Assembly (NCBI GenBank): GCA_944412445.1
Contig: CALYBJ010000012.1
Location: 1-64,000 of the forward strand
Reading direction: 5' to 3'
DNA length: 64,000 nucleotides
Source: an uncultured Clostridia bacterium
Lineage (GTDB): Bacteria > Bacillota > Clostridia > Oscillospirales > Acutalibacteraceae
Shown here: positions 28,053-36,554 of the stretch, in pieces
Layout of the letters: every line of letters starts with the position of its first letter
How positions within the stretch are numbered: the first letter of the stretch is position 1
Made by a program: the position numbers and the translations under genes
Notes under the pieces: generated by a model
What the model was told of the DNA's origin: nothing
Database searches by the model: none
The model's input: the letters and a program-made list of their open reading frames with translations, nothing else

Positions 28053-28811
28053 ATGGCAATGCTTGAGGTAAAGAACCTCGGTATAAAATTCGGCGGTCTT
28101 CATGCTGTTGAAGATTTTAACTTGGAGCTTGAAAAAGGCGCATTATACGGACTGATAGGACCTAACGGCGCAGGCAAGACGACCATATTTAATTTGCTTA
28201 CAGGCGTATACAAGCCTACATCGGGACAGTTTTTTCTTGACGGAAAAGAGCTTACCGGCAAAAAGCCTGCCGATATAAATAAAGCCGGAATTGCGAGAAC
28301 ATTTCAGAATATCAGACTTTTTTCAAATCTTACGGTTTTTGATAATGTTAAGGTCGGTCTCCATAATCAGATAAAGTATTCCACCACTGCGGCAGTTTTT
28401 CGTCTTCCGGCATATTTTAAATCCGAAAGACTTATGAATGAGAAAGCACATGAGCTGTTAAAAGTTTTTGAGCTGGACGACAGCGCAGACACTCTTGCTT
28501 CAAATCTTCCCTACGGAAAGCAGAGAAAGCTTGAGATAGCAAGAGCCATTGCAACAAATCCCAAGCTTTTGCTTCTTGATGAGCCGGCGGCGGGCATGAA
28601 CCCCAACGAAACCAAAGAGCTTATGGATACAATAAAGTTTATAAGGGATAAATTTCAGCTTACAATACTTGTAATAGAGCATGATATGAATCTTGTATCT
28701 GGAATTTGTGAAAACATTACCGTTCTTAATTTCGGAACAGAGCTTGCAAAGGGAAAAACCGAAGAAGTTCTTAAAAATCCGGAAGTTATAAAGGCTTATT
28801 TAGGTAAGTAA
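28053..28811 (+). CDS. livG: Branched-chain amino acid ABC transporter ATPase LivG
   Basis: This 252-residue ABC ATPase has Walker A GPNGAGKTT (near 36-44), the Q-loop in RTFQNIRLF, a shortened signature LPYGKQRKLEIARA and Walker B LLLLDEPAAGMNP. The LPYGKQR form of the signature and the AAGMNP sequence after Walker B are hallmarks of LivG rather than LivF. It starts one base after the livM stop. Confidence 0.93.
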   Translation: MAMLEVKNLGIKFGGLHAVEDFNLELEKGALYGLIGPNGAGKTTIFNLLTGVYKPTSGQFFLDGKELTGKKPADINKAGIARTFQNIRLFSNLTVFDNVKVGLHNQIKYSTTAAVFRLPAYFKSERLMNEKAHELLKVFELDDSADTLASNLPYGKQRKLEIARAIATNPKLLLLDEPAAGMNPNETKELMDTIKFIRDKFQLTILVIEHDMNLVSGICENITVLNFGTELAKGKTEEVLKNPEVIKAYLGK

Positions 28812-28822
28812 GGGGGATTTTT

Positions 28823-29533
28823 ATGGCAATGCTTGAAGTCCGGGATATCAATGTTTTTTTCGGAGTAATACAGGCGATTAAAAATATATCATTTGATGTT
28901 AATCAGGGAGAGGTAGTAGCTCTTATCGGAGCCAACGGCGCAGGAAAGACAACCACACTTCATACTATAACAGGATTGCTGTCGGCAGCTTCCGGAAATA
29001 TATATCTTGACGGAAAGGACATAACCAAGGTGCCTGCCCATAAAATCGTAGGCATGGGAATGGCTCATGTTCCGGAGGGCAGAAGAGTTTTCGCGTCGTT
29101 GTCTGTTTATGATAACTTAAAAATGGGCGCCTATACGAGAAAAGACAAGAAAGAGATTGCCCAGTCCCTTGAAATGGTATTTACCGAGTTTCCCAGACTT
29201 AAGGAAAGACGCAATCAGGTTGCCGGAACTCTTTCAGGCGGTGAACAGCAGATGCTGGCAATGGGAAGAGCTCTTATGAGCAAGCCAAGAATTATTCTTA
29301 TGGATGAGCCTTCTATGGGTCTGTCACCTCTTTATGTTGATGAAATATTTAAAATTATCAGCAGGATTAAAAAAGACGGCACTACGGTTCTGCTTGTTGA
29401 ACAGAATGCGAACATGGCTCTTTCGGTTGCTGACAGGGCGTATGTACTTGAAACCGGAAAAATAATAATTGAAGGCAACGCAAATGAGCTTTTGAATGAT
29501 GAACGCGTAAGAAAAGCTTATTTGGGGGCGTAA
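28823..29533 (+). CDS. livF: Branched-chain amino acid ABC transporter ATPase LivF
   Basis: This 236-residue ABC ATPase has Walker A GANGAGKTT, the LivF-type VPEGRRVF after the Q-loop position, signature LSGGEQQMLAMGRAL and Walker B IILMDEPSMGLSP. It is preceded by AGGGGGA and starts 11 bp after livG. It ends the operon at a terminator. Confidence 0.93.
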   Translation: MAMLEVRDINVFFGVIQAIKNISFDVNQGEVVALIGANGAGKTTTLHTITGLLSAASGNIYLDGKDITKVPAHKIVGMGMAHVPEGRRVFASLSVYDNLKMGAYTRKDKKEIAQSLEMVFTEFPRLKERRNQVAGTLSGGEQQMLAMGRALMSKPRIILMDEPSMGLSPLYVDEIFKIISRIKKDGTTVLLVEQNANMALSVADRAYVLETGKIIIEGNANELLNDERVRKAYLGA

Positions 29534-29545
29534 GTGCAGAAAAAG

Positions 29546-29569
29546 AAGTCCGATTTTCGGGCTTTTTTT
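29546..29569 (+). terminator. Intrinsic terminator of the liv operon
   Basis: AAGTCCG (29546-29552) pairs with CGGGCTT (29558-29564) with one wobble, followed by T residues to 29569. Confidence 0.8.
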
Positions 29570-29650
29570 ATTTTTATGCTTTTTTAGAAAAATTATTAAA
29601 TATGTATACTGTATAATGATAAGACAAAATAAGAAAGAGATGATTAATTT

Positions 29651-31033
29651 ATGATAATATATAATGTTTCCGATTACTGTGCAGCAGGAGACGGAAAAGC
29701 AAACGACTGTGAAGCTATTCAGAAAGCAATTGACGACTGTTCCGAAAACGGGGGCGGTACGGTTGTACTGGAAAGCGGAAAAACATATTACAGCAGCTCA
29801 ATCGCCTTAAAAAAGGGCGTTGAGCTTCATTTGCAGAAAGGCTCTGTATTAAAGGCGACATCTGATATAGACGGTTATATAAGGCCCTGTAAAATGATAA
29901 ATGATCCGAAAACGGCTCTTGTAGGAAACCCTGTAACGGGAAAGCCTTCTTTCGTGTTTATATACGGATATGAGGCGGACGGCTGCTCAATAACCGGTGA
30001 AGGAGTAATTGACGGAAACTGCTACGCCTTTGTTGAGAGAAAGAACGAATACTATGTAACAGGAAACTTTTATCCCCGTCCTACGGTAATTTATATAGAA
30101 AAAAGCAATCATATTTCTTTTAAGGATATAACGATAACAAATGCTCCGTTCTGGACTCTTCATCCGGCAGGCTGTGACGATGTTTTAATTTCATCAATCA
30201 GAATACTGAATCCTCTTGATGTAGCTAACAGCGACGGAATAGACCCGGATCACTGTTCCAATGTAAGAATTTGCAATTGCCATGTTCAGTGCGCCGATGA
30301 CTGCATCTGCTTAAAGACAACAAACGGAAATTCGGAATACGGCCCCTGTGAAAATGTAATTATTTCCGGCTGCACCCTTACATCAACTTCGGCAGCAATT
30401 AAAATCGGAACTGAAGGCGTCGGCGATTTCAGAAACATAATCGTAGACAATTGCATCATATCGAAGAGTAACAGAGGACTTTCAATTCAGATAAGAGACG
30501 GCGGAAATGTAGAAAATGTTACTTTTTCAAACTGCATAGTGGAAACGAGAAGATTTTGCTCCGACTGGTGGGGAACGGCAGAGCCTATAACAATAACCTG
30601 CTTCAGACGAGATGAAAATACTGTTGCCGGACACATAAAAAACATTAAATATTTTAATGTTACCTGCACCGGCGAAAACGGAGTTTTAATATATTCTTCC
30701 GAAGAAAATCCTATAGAAAACGTGGTTTTTGAAAATGTTGCCGTACATATTGAAAAGAAGTCAAAATGGGAAAGCGGACTGTATGACTTAAGACCCTGTA
30801 TTGATCACGGCATAGAAAAAACGAAAAACGCTTCTTTCTATATTAATAACGCTAAAGGCGTACGAATGGAAAAAACAAAAACCACATGGGGAAATGCACC
30901 TGAAGAATATTATGAAAACGCTGTAAAAGGGGAAAATATTGAAGGGTTGGTGATAAAAGATTGCGATTTTGCTTCCTGCAATAAAACTGAAATTTTTAAT
31001 CTTAAAAATTCACATATATTGAATAATATATAA
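29651..31033 (+). CDS. GH28-like polygalacturonase/right-handed beta-helix enzyme
   Basis: This 460-residue protein looks like a glycoside hydrolase family 28 enzyme acting on pectin-type oligosaccharides. It begins with the family opener NVSDYCAAGDGKANDCEAIQKAI, shown here in part, and contains the acidic motifs NSDGIDPD (Asp195, Asp198) and CADDCICLK (Asp216-Asp217). The usual GHG is replaced by IGTEGVGD, and RGLSIQIRDGG stands where RIK is expected, as in distant relatives. It has no signal peptide, so it probably acts on imported oligomers in the cytoplasm. TATAAT at 29612 may be its -10 box. It stands alone and is followed by a terminator. Confidence 0.82.
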   Translation: MIIYNVSDYCAAGDGKANDCEAIQKAIDDCSENGGGTVVLESGKTYYSSSIALKKGVELHLQKGSVLKATSDIDGYIRPCKMINDPKTALVGNPVTGKPSFVFIYGYEADGCSITGEGVIDGNCYAFVERKNEYYVTGNFYPRPTVIYIEKSNHISFKDITITNAPFWTLHPAGCDDVLISSIRILNPLDVANSDGIDPDHCSNVRICNCHVQCADDCICLKTTNGNSEYGPCENVIISGCTLTSTSAAIKIGTEGVGDFRNIIVDNCIISKSNRGLSIQIRDGGNVENVTFSNCIVETRRFCSDWWGTAEPITITCFRRDENTVAGHIKNIKYFNVTCTGENGVLIYSSEENPIENVVFENVAVHIEKKSKWESGLYDLRPCIDHGIEKTKNASFYINNAKGVRMEKTKTTWGNAPEEYYENAVKGENIEGLVIKDCDFASCNKTEIFNLKNSHILNNI

Positions 31034-31048
31034 TTTTATTCAGAAATG

Positions 31049-31075
31049 ACAGCCGAGCAATTCGGCTGTTTTTTC
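31049..31075 (+). terminator. Intrinsic terminator after GH28-like gene
   Basis: CAGCCGA (31050-31056) pairs with TCGGCTG (31062-31068) and is followed by TTTTTT. Confidence 0.85.
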
Positions 31076-31180
31076 TTTTATCAAATAAAAACAGTGCAAA
31101 AAATCTAATTTTTAGTAACACATAATAATATACTGCTGCAAAATTTATATAAATTTCCCATAATAAAAAAATTGTTGCTA

Positions 31181-31209
31181 TTGACAATTTATGAAATATG
31201 CTTTAATAT
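31181..31209 (+). promoter_or_regulatory. Promoter of dockerin protein gene
   Basis: TTGACA (31181-31186), a 17-bp spacer and TAATAT (31204-31209) precede the gene. The same TAATAT -10 form with a 17-bp spacer precedes another dockerin gene at 36555. Confidence 0.65.
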
Positions 31210-31251
31210 TAAAGTGTGTTTGTGTTGAAATTTTTATTTTACGGGTGGAAT

Positions 31252-33753
31252 ATGAAAAAAATCACAAAATATATAACTGCTTTAATTTTAGCATTATCGG
31301 TTATTTTTGTTCCTGTGAATATTCAGGGAACGGGTTTGGTTTCCTCAGCAGCAACATTTGCGCAGCTGAACGCAGGTAATGTATTTTTAAAGCAGAATAC
31401 ATCTGTAACCTGTACTCTTGCCAGCGCGGCAATGATACTCAGAAGAACTGCAATTGCGGCAGGCTACAATGACTGGGAGCAGATAACAGAAGAAAATATC
31501 AGGAATGTCGGCTGGGTTGACGGCATAGGATTATTATGGAATTTTTCGTGCTACAATATGACAATCGGACACGGATATTTTTCAGGAACAGACAATAAAA
31601 TGTCGATGATAGATTTGCTTGAGAAATATCCCCAGGGAGTAGTTATATATAACGGCGGCAACAGCGGACAAAGCCATGCTGTTGTATTGACTGATTATGA
31701 TGAAAAAAGCGACACCTTTTATGCTGCGGATCCTGCATCTTCTGCGCCGTCAGGCAGAATAAAGCTTACCGAATCCACAATAAAAGGCGAAACACAGGAT
31801 GAGCAAATAGATAATCTGACAAGTTACTGGTATGTATCGTCGCCTGAGGTTACATATAAGGACGGAAATTATTCATCCGGCGGAAATGTAGGCGGCAGTA
31901 CCGAAGGCAGTGACGGACAGAGCTTTTATGATCCCACAAGCGACACTGCCGTATTTAAGACGACACAAAAAGATGTAAATGAATATTATGTTGTCAGCGA
32001 TGATTCATCTCAGGGGGCTGCACTGCGTCATTATCCCAGCGGCAGCAGCAGCTCGGTTAAATCTCTGGAAAAAGGTACATTGATTTATGTGTCTTATGAA
32101 GGCAAAAACAATTTCGGCGCAACTTGGTACAGAACAAGCGACGGATATTATATATTCAGCGGCAATGCGGTAAAGTTTTCCGATTATTCTCAGGAAGTAA
32201 TTAAATTTAATAATACAATAAGGAGCGAAAGCAGCACTTATAAAGTTTGTTCAAATACCGATAAAAAAACAGCGGTGCGCATTGAGCCTTCAGAGGGCAA
32301 TAATATTATAGGCTATGCCGATAATGAAAGTATGCTGTATATTGTAGCCTCCGGCGCAAATACGGCAGGTGCGGCGTGGCTGAAGACATCCGAAGGTTAT
32401 TATGTGAAAGCGTCGGAAATGAAATTTGTTGCGTCAGGAAAAATAAGCGGTGCAGGATTTTCCGGAGAGCTTTTGAATATAACAGGAAGCTATTATGCTT
32501 CTCCGGTTGAAGACAGCAGCAGTTCCGGCTCGTCTGTATACAGGATAACTGCATCTGCGCTTAACGTCAGGACGCAGCCTGTTGACGGAGATGTTTTGAC
32601 TGTCATACCAAACGGAGCAGAAGTGACGGTTACTCAGATTTTAAGCGGATGGGGTAAAGTGACATATAACGGATATGAGGGCTGGATATCTCTTGTTTAT
32701 GCTCAGAAGGTTTCCGATATAGATAACCCGCTGAAAATAGAATCAATTATTCTCAGCAAAAACAATATTGAAGTCGGCGAGGATATTGAATGTTCAGTGA
32801 ATGTTTCCGGCGGTGACGCATATTTGTATAAATTTTCTCTTTATGACGACAGCGGAAAAGCAATAAATGAAGAAAAGCTTCATTCAGCTAAGAATCAGAG
32901 AGTTTATACGGCAGAGGATTGCGGGAATTTTTATTATAAGGTTGAAGTAATAGACAATAACGGCAACAGTGCCGAAGGTTACAGCGGTAATTTTTCCGTG
33001 CACAAAAAGCTTCAGCTTTCGTCCGTATCAAGTAATATTGATGATTATACATATGTATATGAAGATATTGTTTGGACCGTAACTGCTGAATCTGTTTCAC
33101 AGACCGCCGTATACGATTATTCTTTGTATCTCAACGGAACGCTGGTAGAGAACAAACAGTCTTCATCAAATGAGTATAAATATAAGCCGCAGAAAAGCGG
33201 TATGTATGTGCTTAATGTTCTGTTAAAGGATGAGTATACTTCTTCAAATACCGTGGAAAGTGAAGTATCGGTATATGACAAGCTGAGTATTGAAAAAATA
33301 AGTATTAATACAACCGCCGCATTGTGCGGAAAAGACATAATCTGTAAAGTTGAAGCAACAGGCGGTACAGGAGAATATCAATATTGTTTCAGTGTGCTTA
33401 AAAACGGAAATGTTATAAAAACAGGCACATTCAAAAATGACAGTGAATGTGTATTCAATTTTTCCGAAGCCGGAACATACACTGTTTTGTGTTCGGTAAC
33501 AGATACGGCAAACATGATTGTTTCCGCTGTTTCGGCAGATATCGTTGTGTTCGATTCAGTTATGGGCGATGTAGACAACGACGGAAAAATAACAGCGGCT
33601 GATGCGCGTATAGTATTAAGGTTCTCCGCAAGAATCGGAGAATTGGGAGAACAGGAGCAGGCTGCGGCTGATGTAAACAATGACGGAAAAGTAACTGCAA
33701 CTGACGCAAGATATATTTTAAGATGCTCCGCACATCTGGAATCAATCTTATAA
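31252..33753 (+). CDS. Secreted C39-like cysteine peptidase with SH3 domain and dockerin
   Basis: This 833-residue secreted protein has a signal peptide (1-34), a C39-like papain-fold domain with likely catalytic Cys54 (SVTCTLASAA), His142 (SHAVVLTDYD) and Asp160 (AADPAS), then two or three SH3-like segments, the clearest being ASALNVRTQPVDG to GYEGWI. Several Ig/PKD-like beta domains follow. The C-terminus is a type I dockerin with two calcium-binding repeats (DVDNDGKITAADAR and DVNNDGKVTATDAR). I chose ATG 31252 because the signal starts there. It probably docks to a cohesin outside the cell. The peptidase substrate is unknown. Confidence 0.82.
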   Translation: MKKITKYITALILALSVIFVPVNIQGTGLVSSAATFAQLNAGNVFLKQNTSVTCTLASAAMILRRTAIAAGYNDWEQITEENIRNVGWVDGIGLLWNFSCYNMTIGHGYFSGTDNKMSMIDLLEKYPQGVVIYNGGNSGQSHAVVLTDYDEKSDTFYAADPASSAPSGRIKLTESTIKGETQDEQIDNLTSYWYVSSPEVTYKDGNYSSGGNVGGSTEGSDGQSFYDPTSDTAVFKTTQKDVNEYYVVSDDSSQGAALRHYPSGSSSSVKSLEKGTLIYVSYEGKNNFGATWYRTSDGYYIFSGNAVKFSDYSQEVIKFNNTIRSESSTYKVCSNTDKKTAVRIEPSEGNNIIGYADNESMLYIVASGANTAGAAWLKTSEGYYVKASEMKFVASGKISGAGFSGELLNITGSYYASPVEDSSSSGSSVYRITASALNVRTQPVDGDVLTVIPNGAEVTVTQILSGWGKVTYNGYEGWISLVYAQKVSDIDNPLKIESIILSKNNIEVGEDIECSVNVSGGDAYLYKFSLYDDSGKAINEEKLHSAKNQRVYTAEDCGNFYYKVEVIDNNGNSAEGYSGNFSVHKKLQLSSVSSNIDDYTYVYEDIVWTVTAESVSQTAVYDYSLYLNGTLVENKQSSSNEYKYKPQKSGMYVLNVLLKDEYTSSNTVESEVSVYDKLSIEKISINTTAALCGKDIICKVEATGGTGEYQYCFSVLKNGNVIKTGTFKNDSECVFNFSEAGTYTVLCSVTDTANMIVSAVSADIVVFDSVMGDVDNDGKITAADARIVLRFSARIGELGEQEQAAADVNNDGKVTATDARYILRCSAHLESIL

Positions 33754-33838
33754 AAACATTTACAGACAATAAATATAAGTTAAAAATTAAATATTCATTT
33801 AATATTTTCTGGTATACTTTCATTTGGGAGATGAATAT

Positions 33839-34297
33839 ATGAATATTGCATTCTTTTTGAAGCCAAAGGTATCGGTTGCATTTCTTTACAGTGATTTTAC
33901 AATAAGGCAGTCTCTTGAAAAAATGCGTTATTACGGATATACTGCAATACCTGTTATCAACAGGGAAGGAAAGTATGTAGGGACGGTAAGCGAAGGCGAT
34001 TTTCTTTGGTTTATCACTTCTTACATTAAGTCGCAGTTTGATATTTCCGAAAAAACTCTTGAAGAGATATCTTTAAGCAAAATAATAAGAACCGAAAGCT
34101 ATAAGCCTGTTACAATAACATCAAACATGGATGAGCTGCTGAATGTTGCAATGAATCAGAATTTTGTACCGGTAATTGATGACCTTGGGTCTTTCAGCGG
34201 AATAGTAACAAGGCGCGATATAATAAAATATTTGGTTGAAAAAAACAATCAGATTAAAAGCGAAACGGAAAAATCAAAGCTTGCGGTTGTTCAGTAA
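33839..34297 (+). CDS. CBS-domain pair protein
   Basis: This 152-residue protein consists of two CBS domains (about 5-65 and 80-140), a module that binds adenosine nucleotides and regulates partner proteins. YGYTAIPVINREGKYVGTVS and FVPVIDDLGSFSGIVTRRDI are typical ends of CBS units. I chose ATG 33839 with GGGAG 8 bp upstream; the in-frame TTG at 33824 lies within that Shine-Dalgarno. It stands alone, so its partner is unknown. Confidence 0.88.
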   Translation: MNIAFFLKPKVSVAFLYSDFTIRQSLEKMRYYGYTAIPVINREGKYVGTVSEGDFLWFITSYIKSQFDISEKTLEEISLSKIIRTESYKPVTITSNMDELLNVAMNQNFVPVIDDLGSFSGIVTRRDIIKYLVEKNNQIKSETEKSKLAVVQ

Positions 34298-34326
34298 ACA
34301 AAAGGATTACGACAGAAAGTATTAAA

Positions 34327-34354
34327 AAGCAGCCGATTTTTTTGTCGGCTGCTT
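34327..34354. terminator. Terminator between CBS gene and cysK
   Basis: AAGCAGCCGA (34327-34336) pairs perfectly with TCGGCTGCTT (34345-34354). It can serve both converging genes, though the T run is mainly in the loop. Confidence 0.7.
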
Positions 34355-34368
34355 ATATTATAAGTATT

Positions 34369-35298
34369 TTACTCGTCGAACAACGGTGTTGAAAAATATC
34401 TTTCGGCAGTATCCGGTAGAACTGTTACAACGGTTTTGCCTTTACCGAGCTTTTTTGCAAGCTTTAAAGCTGCCGCAACATTTGTTCCGCTGGATATTCC
34501 GCACATAAGGCCTTCTTTTTTTGCAAGATCCTTTGCTGTGCCTATTGCCTCCTCATCTGTTATTATACAGATTGAATCATAAATTTCAGTATTTAAAATA
34601 TCGGGAATAAGGCCGTCTCCGATGCCCATCTGAAGATGAGTTCCGATGTTTCCTCCTGCGAGAATAGCGGCGTTTTCAGGCTCCACAGCCCATATCTCTA
34701 TATCGGGGTTCTGAGCCTTTAAAACTTCACCGATACCGGTTATTGTTCCGCCCGTTCCGATGCCTGAACAAAAACCGTGAATAGGACCTGCCGTCTGTTC
34801 AAGAATCTCAATACCTGTTCTGTGTCTGTGAACCATTGGATTTGCCTGGTTTTCAAACTGCTGTGGAATATACACATTTTCATCTTGCTTCGCCATTTCT
34901 TTGGCTGTTTCAACGCATTTTTCGATACATTCTCCTATATTGCCGTCATCATGAATTAAAATAACCTCGGCGCCGTAATGCTTGACAAGCTTTCTTCTTT
35001 CAACACTGACAGAATCGGGCATTATAATTTTTGTTTTGTATCCCTTAACAGCGCCCACCAAGGCTAAACCGATGCCCTGATTGCCGCTGGTAGGCTCAAC
35101 AATTACTGTGTTTTTATTAATTATGCCCTGCTTTTCGGCTTCGAGAATCATATTATAGGCGGTTCTTGTTTTTATAGAACCTCCTACATTCAGACCCTCG
35201 TATTTTACGAGAACTTCGGCGCTGTCTTCCGGCACCATTTTTGAAAGTCTTATAAGAGGAGTGCCGCCGATAGCTTCAAGAACATTGTTATATATCAT
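34369..35298 (-). CDS. cysK: Cysteine synthase A (O-acetylserine sulfhydrylase)
   Basis: This PLP enzyme makes cysteine from O-acetylserine and sulfide. The PLP lysine is Lys43 in GGSIKTR, the phosphate loop PTSGNQG is at 69-75 and GTGGTITG follows. The 309-residue length is normal. SIKTR in place of the usual SVKDR is a mild variation. It is monocistronic on the minus strand; no cysE is adjacent. Confidence 0.9.
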   Translation of the reverse strand: MIYNNVLEAIGGTPLIRLSKMVPEDSAEVLVKYEGLNVGGSIKTRTAYNMILEAEKQGIINKNTVIVEPTSGNQGIGLALVGAVKGYKTKIIMPDSVSVERRKLVKHYGAEVILIHDDGNIGECIEKCVETAKEMAKQDENVYIPQQFENQANPMVHRHRTGIEILEQTAGPIHGFCSGIGTGGTITGIGEVLKAQNPDIEIWAVEPENAAILAGGNIGTHLQMGIGDGLIPDILNTEIYDSICIITDEEAIGTAKDLAKKEGLMCGISSGTNVAAALKLAKKLGKGKTVVTVLPDTAERYFSTPLFDE

Positions 35299-35398
35299 GA
35301 AAATAAAGCCCCTTATTAAAAATATATCTTATGAATTATAATATTATTTTTATTAATTGTCAATTGTATTATATGATTTGTCAGAAAAGAGTGATACC

Positions 35399-35812
35399 GT
35401 GAATAATTTTATTTCAAAGCTCAGAAATTTTATGGCAGGCAGAAACGGAGTAGATAAGCTCACTTACGGACTGATTGCAGTTTACTGTATTATTGCGGCT
35501 GTCAGAGTAATTTCCGGATTGTATCTTCCCATAGGAATAATTCAATATGCTTTTCTTGCTTTTATAATATACAGGATTATGTCAAGAAATCTTCAGAAAA
35601 GATACAGGGAAAATTATAAATTCGAGCAGTTTTTAAAGGCGTGGAAGCCGTATTTTGAGCATTTAAAGCTGCGGTTCAGGTTCATAAAAACTCATAGGTT
35701 CAGAACCTGCAGGCACTGCGGAGAGTTTTTAAGATTAAAAAGAGGAAGAGGCAAAAGACAGATTATTTGTCCGAAATGCGGCTCGGAGCTTACATTTCAT
35801 TTTCTTTTTTGA
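35399..35812 (+). CDS. Small membrane protein with C-terminal zinc ribbon
   Basis: I do not recognise a named family. The 137-residue product has two close hydrophobic segments (about 22-40 and 42-58), a basic linker, and a CRHCG...CPKCG zinc-ribbon pair at the C-terminus. GTG 35399 fits the topology; a TTG at 35357 would add 14 residues. Its last 23 bases overlap the end of the convergent RluA-type gene. Confidence 0.65.
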   Translation: MNNFISKLRNFMAGRNGVDKLTYGLIAVYCIIAAVRVISGLYLPIGIIQYAFLAFIIYRIMSRNLQKRYRENYKFEQFLKAWKPYFEHLKLRFRFIKTHRFRTCRHCGEFLRLKRGRGKRQIICPKCGSELTFHFLF

Positions 35813-36443
35813 ATAATTTCCAGGGGTACACGTTTTTATCAGGGTATGAGATAACATTTATTTCTTTTTTTGTAAAAGGATGATTGAATGACAGGGCGTA
35901 AGACCACAGAGCCGTTTCACATTTGTTGTCGCGGCTTCCGTATTTTCCGTCGCCGGCTAAAGGAAAGCCTCTTGACGCAAACTGAACTCTTATCTGATGT
36001 GTTCTGCCTGTTTTAAGAGTAATTTCGGCAAGAGAGTGATTTTCCGCCGAAGCCGTTATCTTATAAAAAAGCTCGGCCTCCTTTACTCCTTTTCTCATTT
36101 TCTTTACGGTATATGATTTGTTTTTTCTTGAGTCCTTAAAGAGATAATCTTTTAAAACGCCTTCGCTGTTTTGCGGAATTCCTTCAAGAACGGCAAGGTA
36201 TTTTTTTGATAATTTGCCTTCGGATACAAGTGAAGAAAAAGCTGCCGCGGCTTTTTTTGATTTGGCGTATATAATGGCTCCGCCCGCAGGTCTGTCAAGA
36301 CGGTGAACCGGATATACAATACAGCCGGTTTGCGAATTAAGAATTAACGGCAGGCTGTCAGGAGCTTCGGAAGCTTCCGAAAGAAGCCCCGGAGTTTTTT
36401 CACAAATTAGAATATAATCGTCTTCAAACAGAATTTTAATCAT
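35790..36443 (-). CDS. RluA-family pseudouridine synthase
   Basis: This enzyme would convert uridine to pseudouridine in rRNA or tRNA. The catalytic motif HRLDR with Asp50 and the later LKTGRTHQIRVQFASRG are intact. At 217 residues it is a short form without an S4 domain, as in several Firmicutes paralogues, so the target site is unclear. The 3' end overlaps the zinc-ribbon gene on the other strand by 23 bases. Confidence 0.9.
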   Translation of the reverse strand: MIKILFEDDYILICEKTPGLLSEASEAPDSLPLILNSQTGCIVYPVHRLDRPAGGAIIYAKSKKAAAAFSSLVSEGKLSKKYLAVLEGIPQNSEGVLKDYLFKDSRKNKSYTVKKMRKGVKEAELFYKITASAENHSLAEITLKTGRTHQIRVQFASRGFPLAGDGKYGSRDNKCETALWSYALSFNHPFTKKEINVISYPDKNVYPWKLFKKENEM

Positions 36444-36499
36444 AGTGCACCTTCGTAAAAACTATTTAATAAAGAATTAACAGGTAATATTTAAAAATA

Positions 36500-36528
36500 T
36501 TGACTTAACATATAGTTCATGTTAATAT
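36500..36528 (+). promoter_or_regulatory. Promoter of CxxC-repeat dockerin gene
   Basis: TTGACT (36500-36505), a 17-bp spacer and TAATAT (36523-36528) lie 27 bp before the ATG. Confidence 0.65.
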
Positions 36529-36554
36529 TATGCTGTATAGGATGGTGAAAGTCA

